Assembly: GCA_027487835.1 (NCBI GenBank)
Contig: JAIYCU010000012.1
Location: 85,718 to 149,717 of the forward strand
DNA: 64,000 bases
DNA from: Bacteroidota bacterium
GTDB lineage: Bacteria > Bacteroidota > Bacteroidia > UKL13-3
Reading direction: 5' to 3'
Shown here: in pieces, positions 26,194-35,136 of the stretch
How the letters are laid out: each line of letters opens with the position of its first letter
Numbering within the stretch: position 1 is the first letter of the stretch
Notes under the pieces: generated by a model
The model's input: only the letters and a program-made list of their open reading frames with translations
Database searches by the model: none
Told to the model about the DNA's origin: nothing
Position numbers and translations under genes: made by a program

Positions 26194-26931
26194 ATGCAGT
26201 CAAACAATTCAATTAATCAAAGTGAACGTCAATTTTTAGAAGGCCCAAGGTCAAGATTACAAGAGTTATTTTTCTTGTTTAAAGTATGCCGAGAATTTAT
26301 TAAAGGGTTTAGAGCTCTTCATTTTTTAGGTCCTTGTATAACCATTTTTGGTAGTGCTAGGTTCAAAGATGATAATATTTATTATGAACAAGCGCGAGAA
26401 ATTGGTGCTAAGTTAACTGATTTAGGTTTTGCTATAATGACAGGAGGTGGCCCTGGAATAATGGAAGCTGCCAATAGAGGTGCATTTGAAAACAATGGGA
26501 TTAGCATTGGTTGTAATATAGAATTGCCCCATGAGCAAAAGGGGAATCCCTATTTACATAAATGGGTAAATTTCAGGTATTTCTTTGTTAGAAAAACGTT
26601 GTTAATTAAATACTCTTACGGCTTTGTAATAATGCCTGGTGGATGGGGAACAATGGATGAGATGTTTGAAGCGCTCACCTTAATTCAAACCGGAAAAATA
26701 AAGGAGTTTCCGGTTGTACTTATTGGAAAAGAATATTGGAAAAACTTAATTGAGCTTACTGTTGATATGATTAATTATAAAACAGTGTCTGCCACAGAAA
26801 TTAAAGAATATCTTTTAATTACAGACAGTGTAGAGGAAGCAATTAAACACATAGAAAAATTCGCAATTGAGAAGTTCAAACTTAAAAAAAGCAACATTAT
26901 CAAGCCTAAAGCAATATTAGGAGAACGCTGA
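26194..26931 (+). CDS. LOG-family (TIGR00730) Rossmann-fold nucleotide phosphoribohydrolase
   Basis: A 245-residue cytoplasmic protein of the lonely-guy/TIGR00730 family. The signature motifs are GGGPGIMEAANRGA (about 84-97) and PGGWGTMDEMFEALT (about 148-162), which hold the nucleotide-binding and catalytic residues. Family members release the base from nucleoside 5'-monophosphates; in plants and some actinobacteria this activates cytokinins, while in most bacteria the physiological role is nucleotide salvage or unknown. An N-terminal helical extension (residues 1-45) is longer than in the shortest members. It probably shares a transcript with phoH and ends 23 bp from the convergent gldD. 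Confidence 0.88.
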   Translation: MQSNNSINQSERQFLEGPRSRLQELFFLFKVCREFIKGFRALHFLGPCITIFGSARFKDDNIYYEQAREIGAKLTDLGFAIMTGGGPGIMEAANRGAFENNGISIGCNIELPHEQKGNPYLHKWVNFRYFFVRKTLLIKYSYGFVIMPGGWGTMDEMFEALTLIQTGKIKEFPVVLIGKEYWKNLIELTVDMINYKTVSATEIKEYLLITDSVEEAIKHIEKFAIEKFKLKKSNIIKPKAILGER

Positions 26932-26954
26932 ATATAGGAACTTATCCCAATTCT

Positions 26955-27530
26955 TTATTCCCATTTAAGGGTATTGATAAGTTGGAGCATATCTTCTTTA
27001 AGATATTTGAGTACAGGAGCAATTGAATCTTGATTGGTTTTAACGTTAAAGTACAATGAGCCTCTTAAGAAATGGTGGGTACTGTCTGTTACATAAAACT
27101 GCGCATTAGTAGCAGTGCTGCCATCTAATTCATAGAAAATTCCATGAAATTGCTTTGTATGGATAAAATTTTCTACGATTTGGTCGGCACGATTTACATG
27201 TTTAAAAACCATTTGCCTAGAATCATTCAGCATTTTAAATAGTTCTTCACGATTTTTGATGGATTTGTAACTTAGGTGAAGCGTCGCACCAAATGGTAAA
27301 TATTCAATATTATACCAGCATTCTTCTGCATTTGGGTAGGCATTAGGAACCACACTTACATAATCGGGTTGCTCAAAACTATAGTTGCATTGATTTAAAA
27401 CAAATCGTTGTTGATTTCTGGCTGGATATTCTATTCGCTGAAAGCCACGTTCCTTAGGCGTAATTAGGTTTTCATCAGCACCGCAGGCAAACAACAAAAG
27501 CATAAAGGAAAGCAACAATAAATTTTTCAT
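26955..27530 (-). CDS. gldD: Gliding motility lipoprotein GldD
   Basis: A 191-residue lipoprotein with lipobox LFAC (Cys16). The mature part carries the GldD hallmarks: PKERGFQRIEYP near the start, CNYSFEQPDY, then CWYNIEYLPFGATLHLSYK. GldD is required for gliding and type IX secretion in Flavobacterium johnsoniae, though its exact biochemical role is not settled. It lies 9 bp after gldE, the usual partner, in the mutY-ssb-gldE-gldD neighbourhood. Its presence agrees with the T9SS sorting domains found on three proteins in this window. Confidence 0.9.
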   Translation of the reverse strand: MKNLLLLSFMLLLFACGADENLITPKERGFQRIEYPARNQQRFVLNQCNYSFEQPDYVSVVPNAYPNAEECWYNIEYLPFGATLHLSYKSIKNREELFKMLNDSRQMVFKHVNRADQIVENFIHTKQFHGIFYELDGSTATNAQFYVTDSTHHFLRGSLYFNVKTNQDSIAPVLKYLKEDMLQLINTLKWE

Positions 27531-27539
27531 GTAATTATC

Positions 27540-28868
27540 TTAGTTTGGATCAACCGAAACCTTTACTCTTTTAATCTTCCTAGCATCCACAGATTCTATC
27601 TTAAAGGTAAACTTAGCATATTTAAGTTCTTGACCTAAACGCGGTAAATCTCTATTTATTTCAAGCAGCAACCCACCCAGTGTTTCGGCTTCGTTTCTAA
27701 CATCCTCAAAAATTGCAGTATCAACTTCCATGTATCGGCAAACATCATTAATGAGCATTTTAGCTTCAAAAACAAATGTATTTTGATTAATGCGTGTAAA
27801 TACATGTTCGTCTTCATCAAACTCATCTTGAATTTCGCCAAAAACTTCTTCTACAATATCCTCCATACTCACAAGCCCACTGGTTCCCCCAAACTCATCT
27901 ACCACAATAGCCAGGTGCATTCTTTTTATTTGAAACTCCTTTAATAAGTCGTCAATTTTCTTACTCTCAGGTACAAAAAACGCAGGTCGAAGTAGTTTTC
28001 TCCACTCAAACTGATCTCCCTCATCCATATGGGTAAGCAAATCTTTAGTAAATAAAACGCCCTTAATTTGATCGAGGTTATTATCGTATACAGGAATCCT
28101 TGAATAACCAGACTCAACAATATGGCGCATTAACTCTTTAAAATTCAGATTATAATCAGCACCAACTATGTCTGGTCTTTGCTGCATAATTTGCTTCACA
28201 TTGGTATTACCAAAATTAACTACACTTTTTAAGATGCTTTTTTCTTGTTTTGGGGTATCCTTTTCAGAAGTAATATCAATGGCATGGGTAAGTTCATCGG
28301 CCGAAAATATATGCCCTTTTCGCGTGATGCGCTTATCAATAATGCTAGTTGAATGTTCTAGAATACTCACTAATGGCCTAATCACAAAATAGGTTCTATA
28401 TAGCGGTAAGGCTAACAATGCAGCCACTTTTACATTATGTTTAAAAGAATAAATTTTAGGAATAACTTCCCCAAATAAAACCAACATAAAAGTTACCGAT
28501 ACTAATTCTAAAGCAATACCTAGCCATGGATAGGCTACAAAATCAAAAATGGTATGAAACATGGCACTTGTAACCATAACCACTGCGATATTTACAAAGG
28601 TATTTGCAATTAAAATTATAGCTAATAGCTTTTTAGGATTTCGAGTTAAAAAATTTATTGCCTTAGATTTTGATCCAGGGGTTTCTTGCAATTCCTCTAA
28701 TTGCGCAGCGTTTAAAGAAAATAATGCATTTTCTGAACCTGAGAAACAAGCAGAGCAAAAAATTAAAAAGACAATGGCAGCTAATGAGAATAATATTGAA
28801 AGTGTGTCAGAAGAGGTAAATTCTGGATTTAGTATTTGTAATAGCGTACTAAGTGGAGGCTCGCCCAT
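27540..28868 (-). CDS. gldE: Gliding motility-associated protein GldE, CNNM/CorC family
   Basis: An inner-membrane protein of about 442 residues. It has an N-terminal DUF21/CNNM transmembrane domain (about 25-190, SACFSGSENALFSL at the first helix), a CBS pair (about 205-330; VKQIMQQRPDIVGADY, SRIPVYDNNLDQIKGVLFTKD, HLAIVVDEFGGTSGLVSMED) and a CorC/HlyC C-terminal domain. The family includes magnesium and cobalt transporters; GldE is the member tied to gliding and can compensate for GldD defects in F. johnsoniae. I use the ATG at 28868 (MGEPPLST); a TTG at 28910 opens the frame earlier. It lies between ssb and gldD. Confidence 0.9.
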   Translation of the reverse strand: MGEPPLSTLLQILNPEFTSSDTLSILFSLAAIVFLIFCSACFSGSENALFSLNAAQLEELQETPGSKSKAINFLTRNPKKLLAIILIANTFVNIAVVMVTSAMFHTIFDFVAYPWLGIALELVSVTFMLVLFGEVIPKIYSFKHNVKVAALLALPLYRTYFVIRPLVSILEHSTSIIDKRITRKGHIFSADELTHAIDITSEKDTPKQEKSILKSVVNFGNTNVKQIMQQRPDIVGADYNLNFKELMRHIVESGYSRIPVYDNNLDQIKGVLFTKDLLTHMDEGDQFEWRKLLRPAFFVPESKKIDDLLKEFQIKRMHLAIVVDEFGGTSGLVSMEDIVEEVFGEIQDEFDEDEHVFTRINQNTFVFEAKMLINDVCRYMEVDTAIFEDVRNEAETLGGLLLEINRDLPRLGQELKYAKFTFKIESVDARKIKRVKVSVDPN

Positions 28869-28924
28869 GTTTTGGTATAAAATAATATTATGCAAAGTTA
28901 AGTTTTGCAAGCATTTAACAAAAT

Positions 28925-29308
28925 CTATGAATTTGAAATCAGCGTTTTATCAGATTCAGCCTCTTTTGGAAGGTGGAGAAATTGAACATTAATCGCTTTT
29001 ATTTTCTTGCGCTGAACTTCTGCTCCGCTTTTGTCTTTAAGGGTTTCTGTTCTAATGCGACCTTCTACATAAACCTGACTTCCTTTCCTGAGATATCCTT
29101 TTAAATTTAATTGCTCTAAATTTTTTGCAAGTTGATCCCAAGCTTCTATGGCATGCCATTCGGTTTCTACTTTTCTTTCGCCATTTTTATCAGTGTAATA
29201 TTCATTTGTAGCTATAGAAAAATTACAAACTACCCTTGTATTATCTAGGTATCGAATGGTAGGATCTTGACCCAAATTGCCAATTAACATTACTTTATTT
29301 AATGACAT
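28925..29308 (-). CDS. ssb: Single-stranded DNA-binding protein
   Basis: A 127-residue SSB with the OB-fold core: MSLNKVMLIGNLGQDP at the start, FSIATNEYY, TEWHAIEAWDQLA, and KGSQVYVEGRIRTE. SSB coats single-stranded DNA during replication and repair. The C-terminus ends LISNS and lacks the acidic DDxPF tip through which SSB recruits partner proteins, and the flexible linker is short, so this is either a paralogue or a lineage with altered partner contacts. It starts 3 bp after the stop of the unknown 511-residue gene and lies upstream of gldE. Confidence 0.93.
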   Translation of the reverse strand: MSLNKVMLIGNLGQDPTIRYLDNTRVVCNFSIATNEYYTDKNGERKVETEWHAIEAWDQLAKNLEQLNLKGYLRKGSQVYVEGRIRTETLKDKSGAEVQRKKIKAINVQFLHLPKEAESDKTLISNS

Positions 29309-29311
29309 ATA

Positions 29312-30844
29312 TTAAAGTATAAAGTTGATAGCTGCAGTTTTAACAATATTTTTCCTAAATTCATTGGCACTGCTTTTTTCTATTACATCCACAAAAAATA
29401 CATTTCCTTTTTGTTGTGCACTTGCAGACAAAAATCTAATTTTCTCCTGCGAAGTTGACAATACCTGGTAATTAATTTTACCACTTGAAACTTGCAAAGT
29501 ACTTGCTACTAGTTGGGCTTTCTTCGAAACATCTTTATTAAATAACATAGTTGGCTTTTCGCCTTCCATAAAAGAATTTTTAACATGTCCATTAAACAAC
29601 AGGTGAAGATTTTGATTATGTATTTGGTAACTTGGACTGTAGGGCCCTAATTCTGTAAAAACCGGAATAGCCTGTAAGGTAGCATTTCCATTAACTTCTT
29701 GCTGAATTAGCAAATAATAATTCTCAAGTTTTTGATATGGAAGTTGTGCTTGACCCTTTTTAACTTTTTGAGGTTTAAGCTCGTAGAACGCTCCAAGTAA
29801 TATAATACCAGAATTAGTAAGCTCAATCTTTTTCAAATCGAAATTTCGCTCATTTCTTGCCAATGACAATTCATTTCTATCTGCCATGATGGTCAATTCC
29901 TTTTTTAATGTAAATCCTCCTTTTTCAAAAACTTGAACCTTTATAATTGGTTTATCTGTTGCATTTTCTTGATCGCAAAATGCAAAGGCAAATACATTAG
30001 GGTTTTCTGCAACTACCAATTGTTTATTATACTTAGGATGATGGGTTAAGTTTTCCTTATTTAACTCATTAAGTTTGTAAACATGCGTATGAAAAAGCGT
30101 GGTTGTAGATTTTTTTTCTTGCCCATTATTAGTAATAAAAACAATATCTCCCTCATTTGATAGTATACAATTTTGGATTGTAAACTCCTCAGCCTTCATA
30201 TCAAATTTGATTTTCCTATCTTGTACAGGTTCCATTTTATCTGATAGAACTACCATTCCAATTTCTGGGTTATGGACATTGGTGAATTTCAGGTTACTAA
30301 GTTCTGTCAGGTTTTCGCCAGGTAAAAAAAGCAATAAGGTAAATTGACTATTTGAGGCACCAAAATTCCCAGGAACCACGAAAGGAATACCTTTGTTTCT
30401 TGGGGTATTCAAAGGCACTTCAATTTCTTTAAGTTTGCCAGAGAGTTGCCCATCCTTTGAAATTTTGCCAATATAAAAGAAGTATTTTCCAATGGCTATA
30501 TTACCAATACCTACAAAATAAATTAACCCATTCTGATATTTAGCAGCGGCTAAACTTACTCTTTCACCGTGATTTCCTGCACCAATATTAATTAAAACAG
30601 ATTTTGTCTTTTGACTTTCGTTATCAAAAATTTCTAACATCGGAAGCCATTCTTCGAGCTGAAATCCTGATCGTTCCAATTTTAGTTGATAATTTACTTC
30701 ATCTTCTTCAAAGCTGCATAAACTTTTTTCTTGCACCTGAACACTTGTTGAATTGCCAGTTAGCAATTGCAAACTTGCTATGTTTTGTGCCATAGTCAAA
30801 ACAGAAAACAAACTAAAAAGTAGGATTAGAAGGTGATTGCGCAT
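29312..30844 (-). CDS. Secreted protein of unknown function between mutY and ssb
   Basis: I do not recognise this 511-residue protein. The ATG at 30844 begins a signal peptide (MRNHLLILLFSLFSV, ending LTMAQ); the frame opens two codons earlier at a TTG. The rest is soluble, rich in beta-prone segments (GLIYFVGIGNIAIGKYFFYI, GDIVFITNNG, GIILLGAFYEL) suggesting a propeller-like repeat, with no sorting domain and no enzymatic motif I can name. It separates mutY from ssb, genes that commonly stand next to each other in the gld neighbourhood, and lies 3 bp from ssb, so it is co-transcribed with ssb, gldE and gldD. Confidence 0.65.
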   Translation of the reverse strand: MRNHLLILLFSLFSVLTMAQNIASLQLLTGNSTSVQVQEKSLCSFEEDEVNYQLKLERSGFQLEEWLPMLEIFDNESQKTKSVLINIGAGNHGERVSLAAAKYQNGLIYFVGIGNIAIGKYFFYIGKISKDGQLSGKLKEIEVPLNTPRNKGIPFVVPGNFGASNSQFTLLLFLPGENLTELSNLKFTNVHNPEIGMVVLSDKMEPVQDRKIKFDMKAEEFTIQNCILSNEGDIVFITNNGQEKKSTTTLFHTHVYKLNELNKENLTHHPKYNKQLVVAENPNVFAFAFCDQENATDKPIIKVQVFEKGGFTLKKELTIMADRNELSLARNERNFDLKKIELTNSGIILLGAFYELKPQKVKKGQAQLPYQKLENYYLLIQQEVNGNATLQAIPVFTELGPYSPSYQIHNQNLHLLFNGHVKNSFMEGEKPTMLFNKDVSKKAQLVASTLQVSSGKINYQVLSTSQEKIRFLSASAQQKGNVFFVDVIEKSSANEFRKNIVKTAAINFIL

Positions 30845-30879
30845 GCTCAAATTTAACTAAGAAAATTTATAAATAAACA

Positions 30880-31929
30880 TTAACCATAAATATAATGCAA
30901 GTATTTTTCCAACAAACGAGAAACAGGAAGTTTATGCAAATCAGCTTTACTCACCCAAATTAAAGGTTGTAAATATTTAACTTCAACTTGCGGGTTTGGT
31001 TCAAACCGAATAAAAAATGCGTTTATCTTTTGATGTGTGAGAATGTGTGTTTGCTCCCAATTAGGGTTAACGTCTTGTTTAGAAATTCTAAAGCCAAGAA
31101 TATGGTTTACGTCTTCAATTAATTGATCTGACGAAGGTTTTTGCGAATACTCAATCAATGGCAAATCAAATAAATTATGCCATATACCACCACTAGGTCT
31201 TTTGTAGCAAGCTAATTTTTCGGTTTGAACCAAATGAAAATAGTAAAAAAACTTCTCTTTTACCGCACTCTTTTTTAGTTTAACTGGCAAGAGATGAATT
31301 AGGTCTAACTCCCTGGCCTTACAATTTGTATGTATTGGACATTGTATACATTTAGGATTTTGAGGCAAGCAAACTAAAGCCCCAAGCTCCATAATTGCTT
31401 GATTGTGCAAAGCTGGCTGACTTTTATCTAAAAAATCAGCAGCCAAATTCTCGAATAGTTTTTTGCCCTTACCTGTATTTATAGGTTCATCTATTCCATA
31501 AAATCTTGACAATACCCTAAAAACATTCCCATCTAAAACTGCCACAGACTCATTATAAGCAAAACTTGCAATGGCAGCGGCTGTATATGAGCCAATCCCT
31601 TTTAATTTTAATAATTCCTGATATGAGTCTGGGAAATCACCATTTAAATGATCGACAATAAATTTTGCGGTAAAATGCAAATTCCTACCCCTACTATAAT
31701 AACCCAATCCTTGCCATAATTTTAAAATTTGCTCTTCTGAGGCTTCAGCTAAATTTTTTAATTCAGGAAAGTTGGAAATAAATTTTTCAAAATAAGGCAA
31801 ACCTTGGGCCACTCTAGTTTGTTGTAAAATTATCTCGGAAAGCCATATTTTATAAGCGTCTTTAGTATCACGCCAAGGTAAAATACGATGGTTTTCTTGG
31901 TACCAAGAAATCAGTTTTTGTTGGTTCAT
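30880..31929 (-). CDS. mutY: A/G-specific adenine glycosylase
   Basis: A 349-residue base-excision repair glycosylase that removes adenine mispaired with 8-oxoguanine. The catalytic glutamate is E32 (IWLSEIILQQTR). The helix-hairpin-helix is LKGIGSYTAAAIASF (about 109-123), followed by the catalytic D133 in VLDGNVFRVL. The 4Fe-4S cluster ligands have the standard spacing: C187, C194, C197 and C203. The C-terminal NUDIX-like domain (about 230-349) recognises 8-oxoG. Two copies of the iterated motif (30998 and 31222) fall in this C-terminal domain, in different reading frames. It diverges from the HU gene. Confidence 0.95.
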   Translation of the reverse strand: MNQQKLISWYQENHRILPWRDTKDAYKIWLSEIILQQTRVAQGLPYFEKFISNFPELKNLAEASEEQILKLWQGLGYYSRGRNLHFTAKFIVDHLNGDFPDSYQELLKLKGIGSYTAAAIASFAYNESVAVLDGNVFRVLSRFYGIDEPINTGKGKKLFENLAADFLDKSQPALHNQAIMELGALVCLPQNPKCIQCPIHTNCKARELDLIHLLPVKLKKSAVKEKFFYYFHLVQTEKLACYKRPSGGIWHNLFDLPLIEYSQKPSSDQLIEDVNHILGFRISKQDVNPNWEQTHILTHQKINAFFIRFEPNPQVEVKYLQPLIWVSKADLHKLPVSRLLEKYLHYIYG

Positions 31930-31995
31930 TTGTTAGCCATTGCAAGAAAAAATAAAGATTTTATAAAAAAAACAATATTTTTAAGTTATAATTTA

Positions 31996-32003
31996 TACAT
32001 TTG
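31996..32003 (+). promoter_or_regulatory. -7 promoter element TACATTTG of the HU operon
   Basis: An exact TAnnTTTG match about 69 bp before the HU start codon, in the intergenic region shared with mutY; it would give a 5' leader of some 60 bases. The sequence upstream is very AT-rich without a clear -33 TTTG. Confidence 0.5.
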
Positions 32004-32071
32004 CAACCCCTTAAGGGAAAAGCAAAGAGTTCATATTCAAAATATTAAAGACCTAATAATTAAATAATAAC

Positions 32072-32413
32072 ATGACCAAAGCAGAAATTATCCAAGAAAT
32101 TTCCCTCAAAACGGGTGCAGACAAGAACCAAGTACAGGAAGTTGTGGAGTCATTCTTTAAGGTAGTACGCAACAACATGACAGACGGAAAAAATGTTTAT
32201 TTCCGTGGTTTCGGATCTTTTATCATTAAGAAGCGTGCTAAAAAGATTGCAAGAAATATCTCAAAAAACACTGCCATGGTTATTGATGAGCATTACATTC
32301 CATCTTTTAAACCTGCCAAAACTTTTGTAGATAAAATTAAAAAGAGTGAAGCGGTAAAAACAAATGCTTCTAAGAGAGAAGCAGAAGCGAAACAAGCACT
32401 TAAAGAAGCTTAA
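32072..32413 (+). CDS. HU/IHF-family DNA-binding protein
   Basis: A 113-residue nucleoid protein. The HU fold runs from MTKAEIIQEISLKTGADK through VYFRGFGSFIIKKRAKKIARN to IPSFKPAKTFVDKIK; the proline-bearing beta-arm tip (PSFKPAK) is conserved. A 24-residue tail rich in lysine, glutamate and alanine (residues about 90-113) extends beyond the usual 90-residue HU. HU-type proteins bend and wrap DNA. The TAATG overlap with the next gene couples translation to the TPR protein. It may be specific to this neighbourhood and not the only HU of the cell. Confidence 0.93.
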   Translation: MTKAEIIQEISLKTGADKNQVQEVVESFFKVVRNNMTDGKNVYFRGFGSFIIKKRAKKIARNISKNTAMVIDEHYIPSFKPAKTFVDKIKKSEAVKTNASKREAEAKQALKEA

Positions 32414-33255
32414 TGCAATTCAACAAAGCACAAATCATCATTATTGCAGTATTACTATCATTGGTAGGAATTCTTGTGTACCTAAACTTCAAGAGTTCTA
32501 CCAGTGATTATAAGCCTGAAATAAAAGAAATCGCAGATGCCAAGGTTTATCAATTTGATTTTGATGCCTATTTAGCGAGTGTTAAAGACTCTGTTTCTGC
32601 AGATGTTTGGGCTATCTTGAATGGCGAAATTCAAAAGGCAGACTCTGCCAATGCTCGTTTATTCGAATTATCTGACTTAGCCAGGAAATTTGATTCACTC
32701 AAATTCCCATTGATTGGTGCACATTATTTCTCCAAACTGGCAAGTAGAATTAACGATGAAAACTCTTGGTTTAATGCAGGACTTAGATATTATGAATTTG
32801 CAGCTACTTCAGAAGACACAGCCATGCAAATGTATGCTTCAAAGCAAGCAATTGTGGCTTTTGAGAAGGTAATTGCCTTAAATGAAAATAATATTGAGGC
32901 CAAAAATGCATTAGCTATTTGTTATATCCAAAATGATTTAGACATCATGAAAGGTGTTCAGCTGTTAAAGGATGTTACCAAGAGAGATTCTAACAATATC
33001 GATGCAAATTATACCTTAGGGATGTTATCTATGAGAAGTGGCCAATCAGAAAAAGCTGTTGGAAGATTCGAAACCTTAGTTAAATTGCAACCCATGAATC
33101 CTGAGTTTCACTATTATTTAGGTGAAGCTTATAATCAAATGGGTAAAAAGAAAGAGGCGCTAAAAGAATACGAAACGTTTAAAACGTTAGTACCCGATGA
33201 GGGCGCTAAAAAGAACATAGAAGTCACTATTAATAACCTTAAAAATTCTAACTAA
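32413..33255 (+). CDS. Membrane-anchored TPR protein
   Basis: A 280-residue protein with one N-terminal membrane helix (about 7-25, IIIIAVLLSLVGILVYLNF) and tetratricopeptide repeats in the C-terminal half (AIVAFEKVIALNENNIEAKN, then ANYTLGMLSMRSGQSEKAVG, EFHYYLGEAYNQMGKKKEAL). The TPRs face the periplasm if the helix is a plain signal anchor. It is a likely scaffold, with no catalytic motif. Its start overlaps the HU stop by one base and it lies 2 bp before the tiny ribosomal-type gene. The association with HU and rng recurs in Bacteroidota, but I do not know a tested function. Confidence 0.8.
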   Translation: MQFNKAQIIIIAVLLSLVGILVYLNFKSSTSDYKPEIKEIADAKVYQFDFDAYLASVKDSVSADVWAILNGEIQKADSANARLFELSDLARKFDSLKFPLIGAHYFSKLASRINDENSWFNAGLRYYEFAATSEDTAMQMYASKQAIVAFEKVIALNENNIEAKNALAICYIQNDLDIMKGVQLLKDVTKRDSNNIDANYTLGMLSMRSGQSEKAVGRFETLVKLQPMNPEFHYYLGEAYNQMGKKKEALKEYETFKTLVPDEGAKKNIEVTINNLKNSN

Positions 33256-33257
33256 TT

Positions 33258-33347
33258 ATGCCAAGTGGTAAGAAAAGAAAGCGTCATAAAATCGCTACAC
33301 ATAAGCGCAAAAAACGTTTACGTAAAAACAGACATAAGAAAAAATAA
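33258..33347 (+). CDS. 29-residue basic AURKAIP1/COX24 (mS38/bS22-like) small-subunit protein
   Basis: A tiny gene translated by hand from ATG to TAA. The product opens MPSGKKRKRHKIATHKRKKR, and 17 of 29 residues are lysine or arginine. This matches the AURKAIP1/COX24 domain, the bacterial counterpart of mitochondrial ribosomal protein mS38, which packs near the decoding region of the small subunit; the actinobacterial relative is named bS22. It starts 2 bp after the TPR gene and is followed by a strong terminator, closing the HU operon. The family call is from recognition of the sequence and is fairly secure; the ribosomal role here is inferred. Confidence 0.85.
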   Translation: MPSGKKRKRHKIATHKRKKRLRKNRHKKK

Positions 33348-33363
33348 TGTCGAAATAATTTAG

Positions 33364-33396
33364 AAAAAGAAGTGTCTTAAAGTAACACTTCTTTTT
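33364..33396 (+). terminator. Intrinsic terminator of the HU operon
   Basis: AAAAAGAAGTGT (33364-33375) and ACACTTCTTTTT (33385-33396) form a perfect 12-bp stem with a 9-base loop, followed by more T residues. It starts 17 bp after the small basic gene and separates that operon from rng. Confidence 0.88.
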
Positions 33397-33468
33397 CTTT
33401 CATTTAAGTTATTCCCTTTTACCCTCCCCTCACTAGCAGCCACAGAAGCTGCCTAATATTTTATTGTC

Positions 33469-35025
33469 GTGAATCAAGAACTGATCATTAATTTAAACCC
33501 ATCGGGAGGAATTGATATTGCTATCTTAAAAGATCGAAAACTTGTTGAATTACACCACGAAAAAGCGGATAGTAATTTTCAGGTTGGTGATATCTATTTA
33601 GGCTCTGCCGGAAAAATCATGGCAGGTCTAAATGCTGCATTTGTTGATGTTGGACATGAAAAAGATGCCTTTTTACATTATTTAGATCTAGGTCCACAAT
33701 TCGATTCATTACAAAAGTTCACCAGAATCCTAAGAAGTAGTCAGCCAAAAGACTTTTCTATTACCAAGGAACACCTTGAAGCAGATATTAATAAAGGCGG
33801 CAAAATTACAGATGCCGTTAAAAGAAGTCAACAACTGCTTGTTCAAATCTCAAAAGAACCCATTTCAAACAAAGGTCCACGACTTACATCTGAATTATCC
33901 TTAGCTGGCAGGTATTTAGTTTTAATGCCATTTGATAATTCTGTTAGTATTTCAAAAAAGATTGCCAAACAGGAGGAAAGAAAAAGACTTAAAGAAGCAG
34001 TAAATGCTATTCGTCCGAGTAATTTTGGCGTTATTATTCGCACCAATGCAGAGGGCGAAAAAATTGAAGATCTTCAAAATGACTTAAAAGATTTATTGGG
34101 TAAATGGAATGAGATGTGCGAGCAATTAAAGCACGCCACTCCCCCACAGAAAGTTTTAGGAGAGAATGATAGAACCTTAACTTTGGTTAGAGATTTAGTA
34201 AACGAAAGTTTTACAGCTATTCATACCAATGATTTATTTCTGGCCAATAAAATTAAGGCTTATTTAAAAAGTAAGTCAACTGAACTTGAAAACATCGTAA
34301 AACATTATAACGGCAAACTTCCAATTTTTGAACATTTTGGAATAGATAAACAAATAAAAACCAGCTTTGGCAAAGAAGTTAATTTTCTAGGTGGTTCTTA
34401 TTTAATAATAGAACATACTGAAGCACTTCATGTTATTGATGTAAATTCTGGCAACACTTCAAATAAAGGAATTAACCAAGAAGAAAATGCCTTGCGAGTT
34501 AACATGGAGGCATGCGATGAAATTGCACGCCAGTTGCGACTCAGAGATTTAGGTGGAATAATTGTCATCGATTTAATTGATTTAAAAACAGCCGGAAATA
34601 GAAAATTAGTTTATGAAAAACTAAAAGAATCAATGAAGGGTGATAGGGCAAAACATAAGATTTTGCCAATGAGTCCTTTTGGTTTGATCCAAATCACACG
34701 TCAAAGAGTTAGACCCGAAATGGCAGTTGTTACCAATGAAAAGTGTCCAACTTGCTTAGGTAGCGGTGAAATTGCTTCAAGTGTGAGTATTACAGATGAT
34801 ATTGAAAGCCACGTTAAGTACCTTATTGAGAATTTACATTTAAGGAAGTTTACCATTGAAGTTCATCCATTTTTGGCCGCATTTTTAAAATACGGTCTTT
34901 GGAATTCGCCAAGATTTAAGTGGTTTAGACTTTATAAACAATGGATTAAGGTAAAACCTAACCAGGCATTGCATTTGGTAAATTACCGATTTATAGATGA
35001 GCGCGGCGAAGAGGTTGTTTTATAA
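33469..35025 (+). CDS. rng: Ribonuclease G/E
   Basis: A 518-residue endoribonuclease for rRNA maturation and mRNA decay. It starts at a GTG (NQELIINLNPSGG). The S1-like region (about 36-90) reads VGDIYLGSAGKIMAGLNAAF, then VGHEKDAFLHY. The magnesium-binding aspartates are D324 (HVIDVNSG) and D368 (IVIDLIDLK). The zinc-link cysteines are C426 and C429 (KCPTCLGSGE). There is no long disordered C-terminal scaffold, so the length fits RNase G or the catalytic half of RNase E. It follows the HU operon across a terminator, so it needs its own promoter in the 72-bp gap. Confidence 0.93.
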   Translation: MNQELIINLNPSGGIDIAILKDRKLVELHHEKADSNFQVGDIYLGSAGKIMAGLNAAFVDVGHEKDAFLHYLDLGPQFDSLQKFTRILRSSQPKDFSITKEHLEADINKGGKITDAVKRSQQLLVQISKEPISNKGPRLTSELSLAGRYLVLMPFDNSVSISKKIAKQEERKRLKEAVNAIRPSNFGVIIRTNAEGEKIEDLQNDLKDLLGKWNEMCEQLKHATPPQKVLGENDRTLTLVRDLVNESFTAIHTNDLFLANKIKAYLKSKSTELENIVKHYNGKLPIFEHFGIDKQIKTSFGKEVNFLGGSYLIIEHTEALHVIDVNSGNTSNKGINQEENALRVNMEACDEIARQLRLRDLGGIIVIDLIDLKTAGNRKLVYEKLKESMKGDRAKHKILPMSPFGLIQITRQRVRPEMAVVTNEKCPTCLGSGEIASSVSITDDIESHVKYLIENLHLRKFTIEVHPFLAAFLKYGLWNSPRFKWFRLYKQWIKVKPNQALHLVNYRFIDERGEEVVL

Positions 35026-35136
35026 CAATTCAACAAGAATAGCGCCTGAATAGCCCTTTAAATAAAGATAAGTAACAATTTATTTGCAATTTCTTAACTT
35101 TATTAAAATACCCAATTTCAATCTTTGCTTTCAGGA

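Noticed and set aside
28561-28992. 143-codon + strand frame opposite gldE and ssb
   Set aside because: Shadow of two well-recognised genes; no signal peptide or domain.
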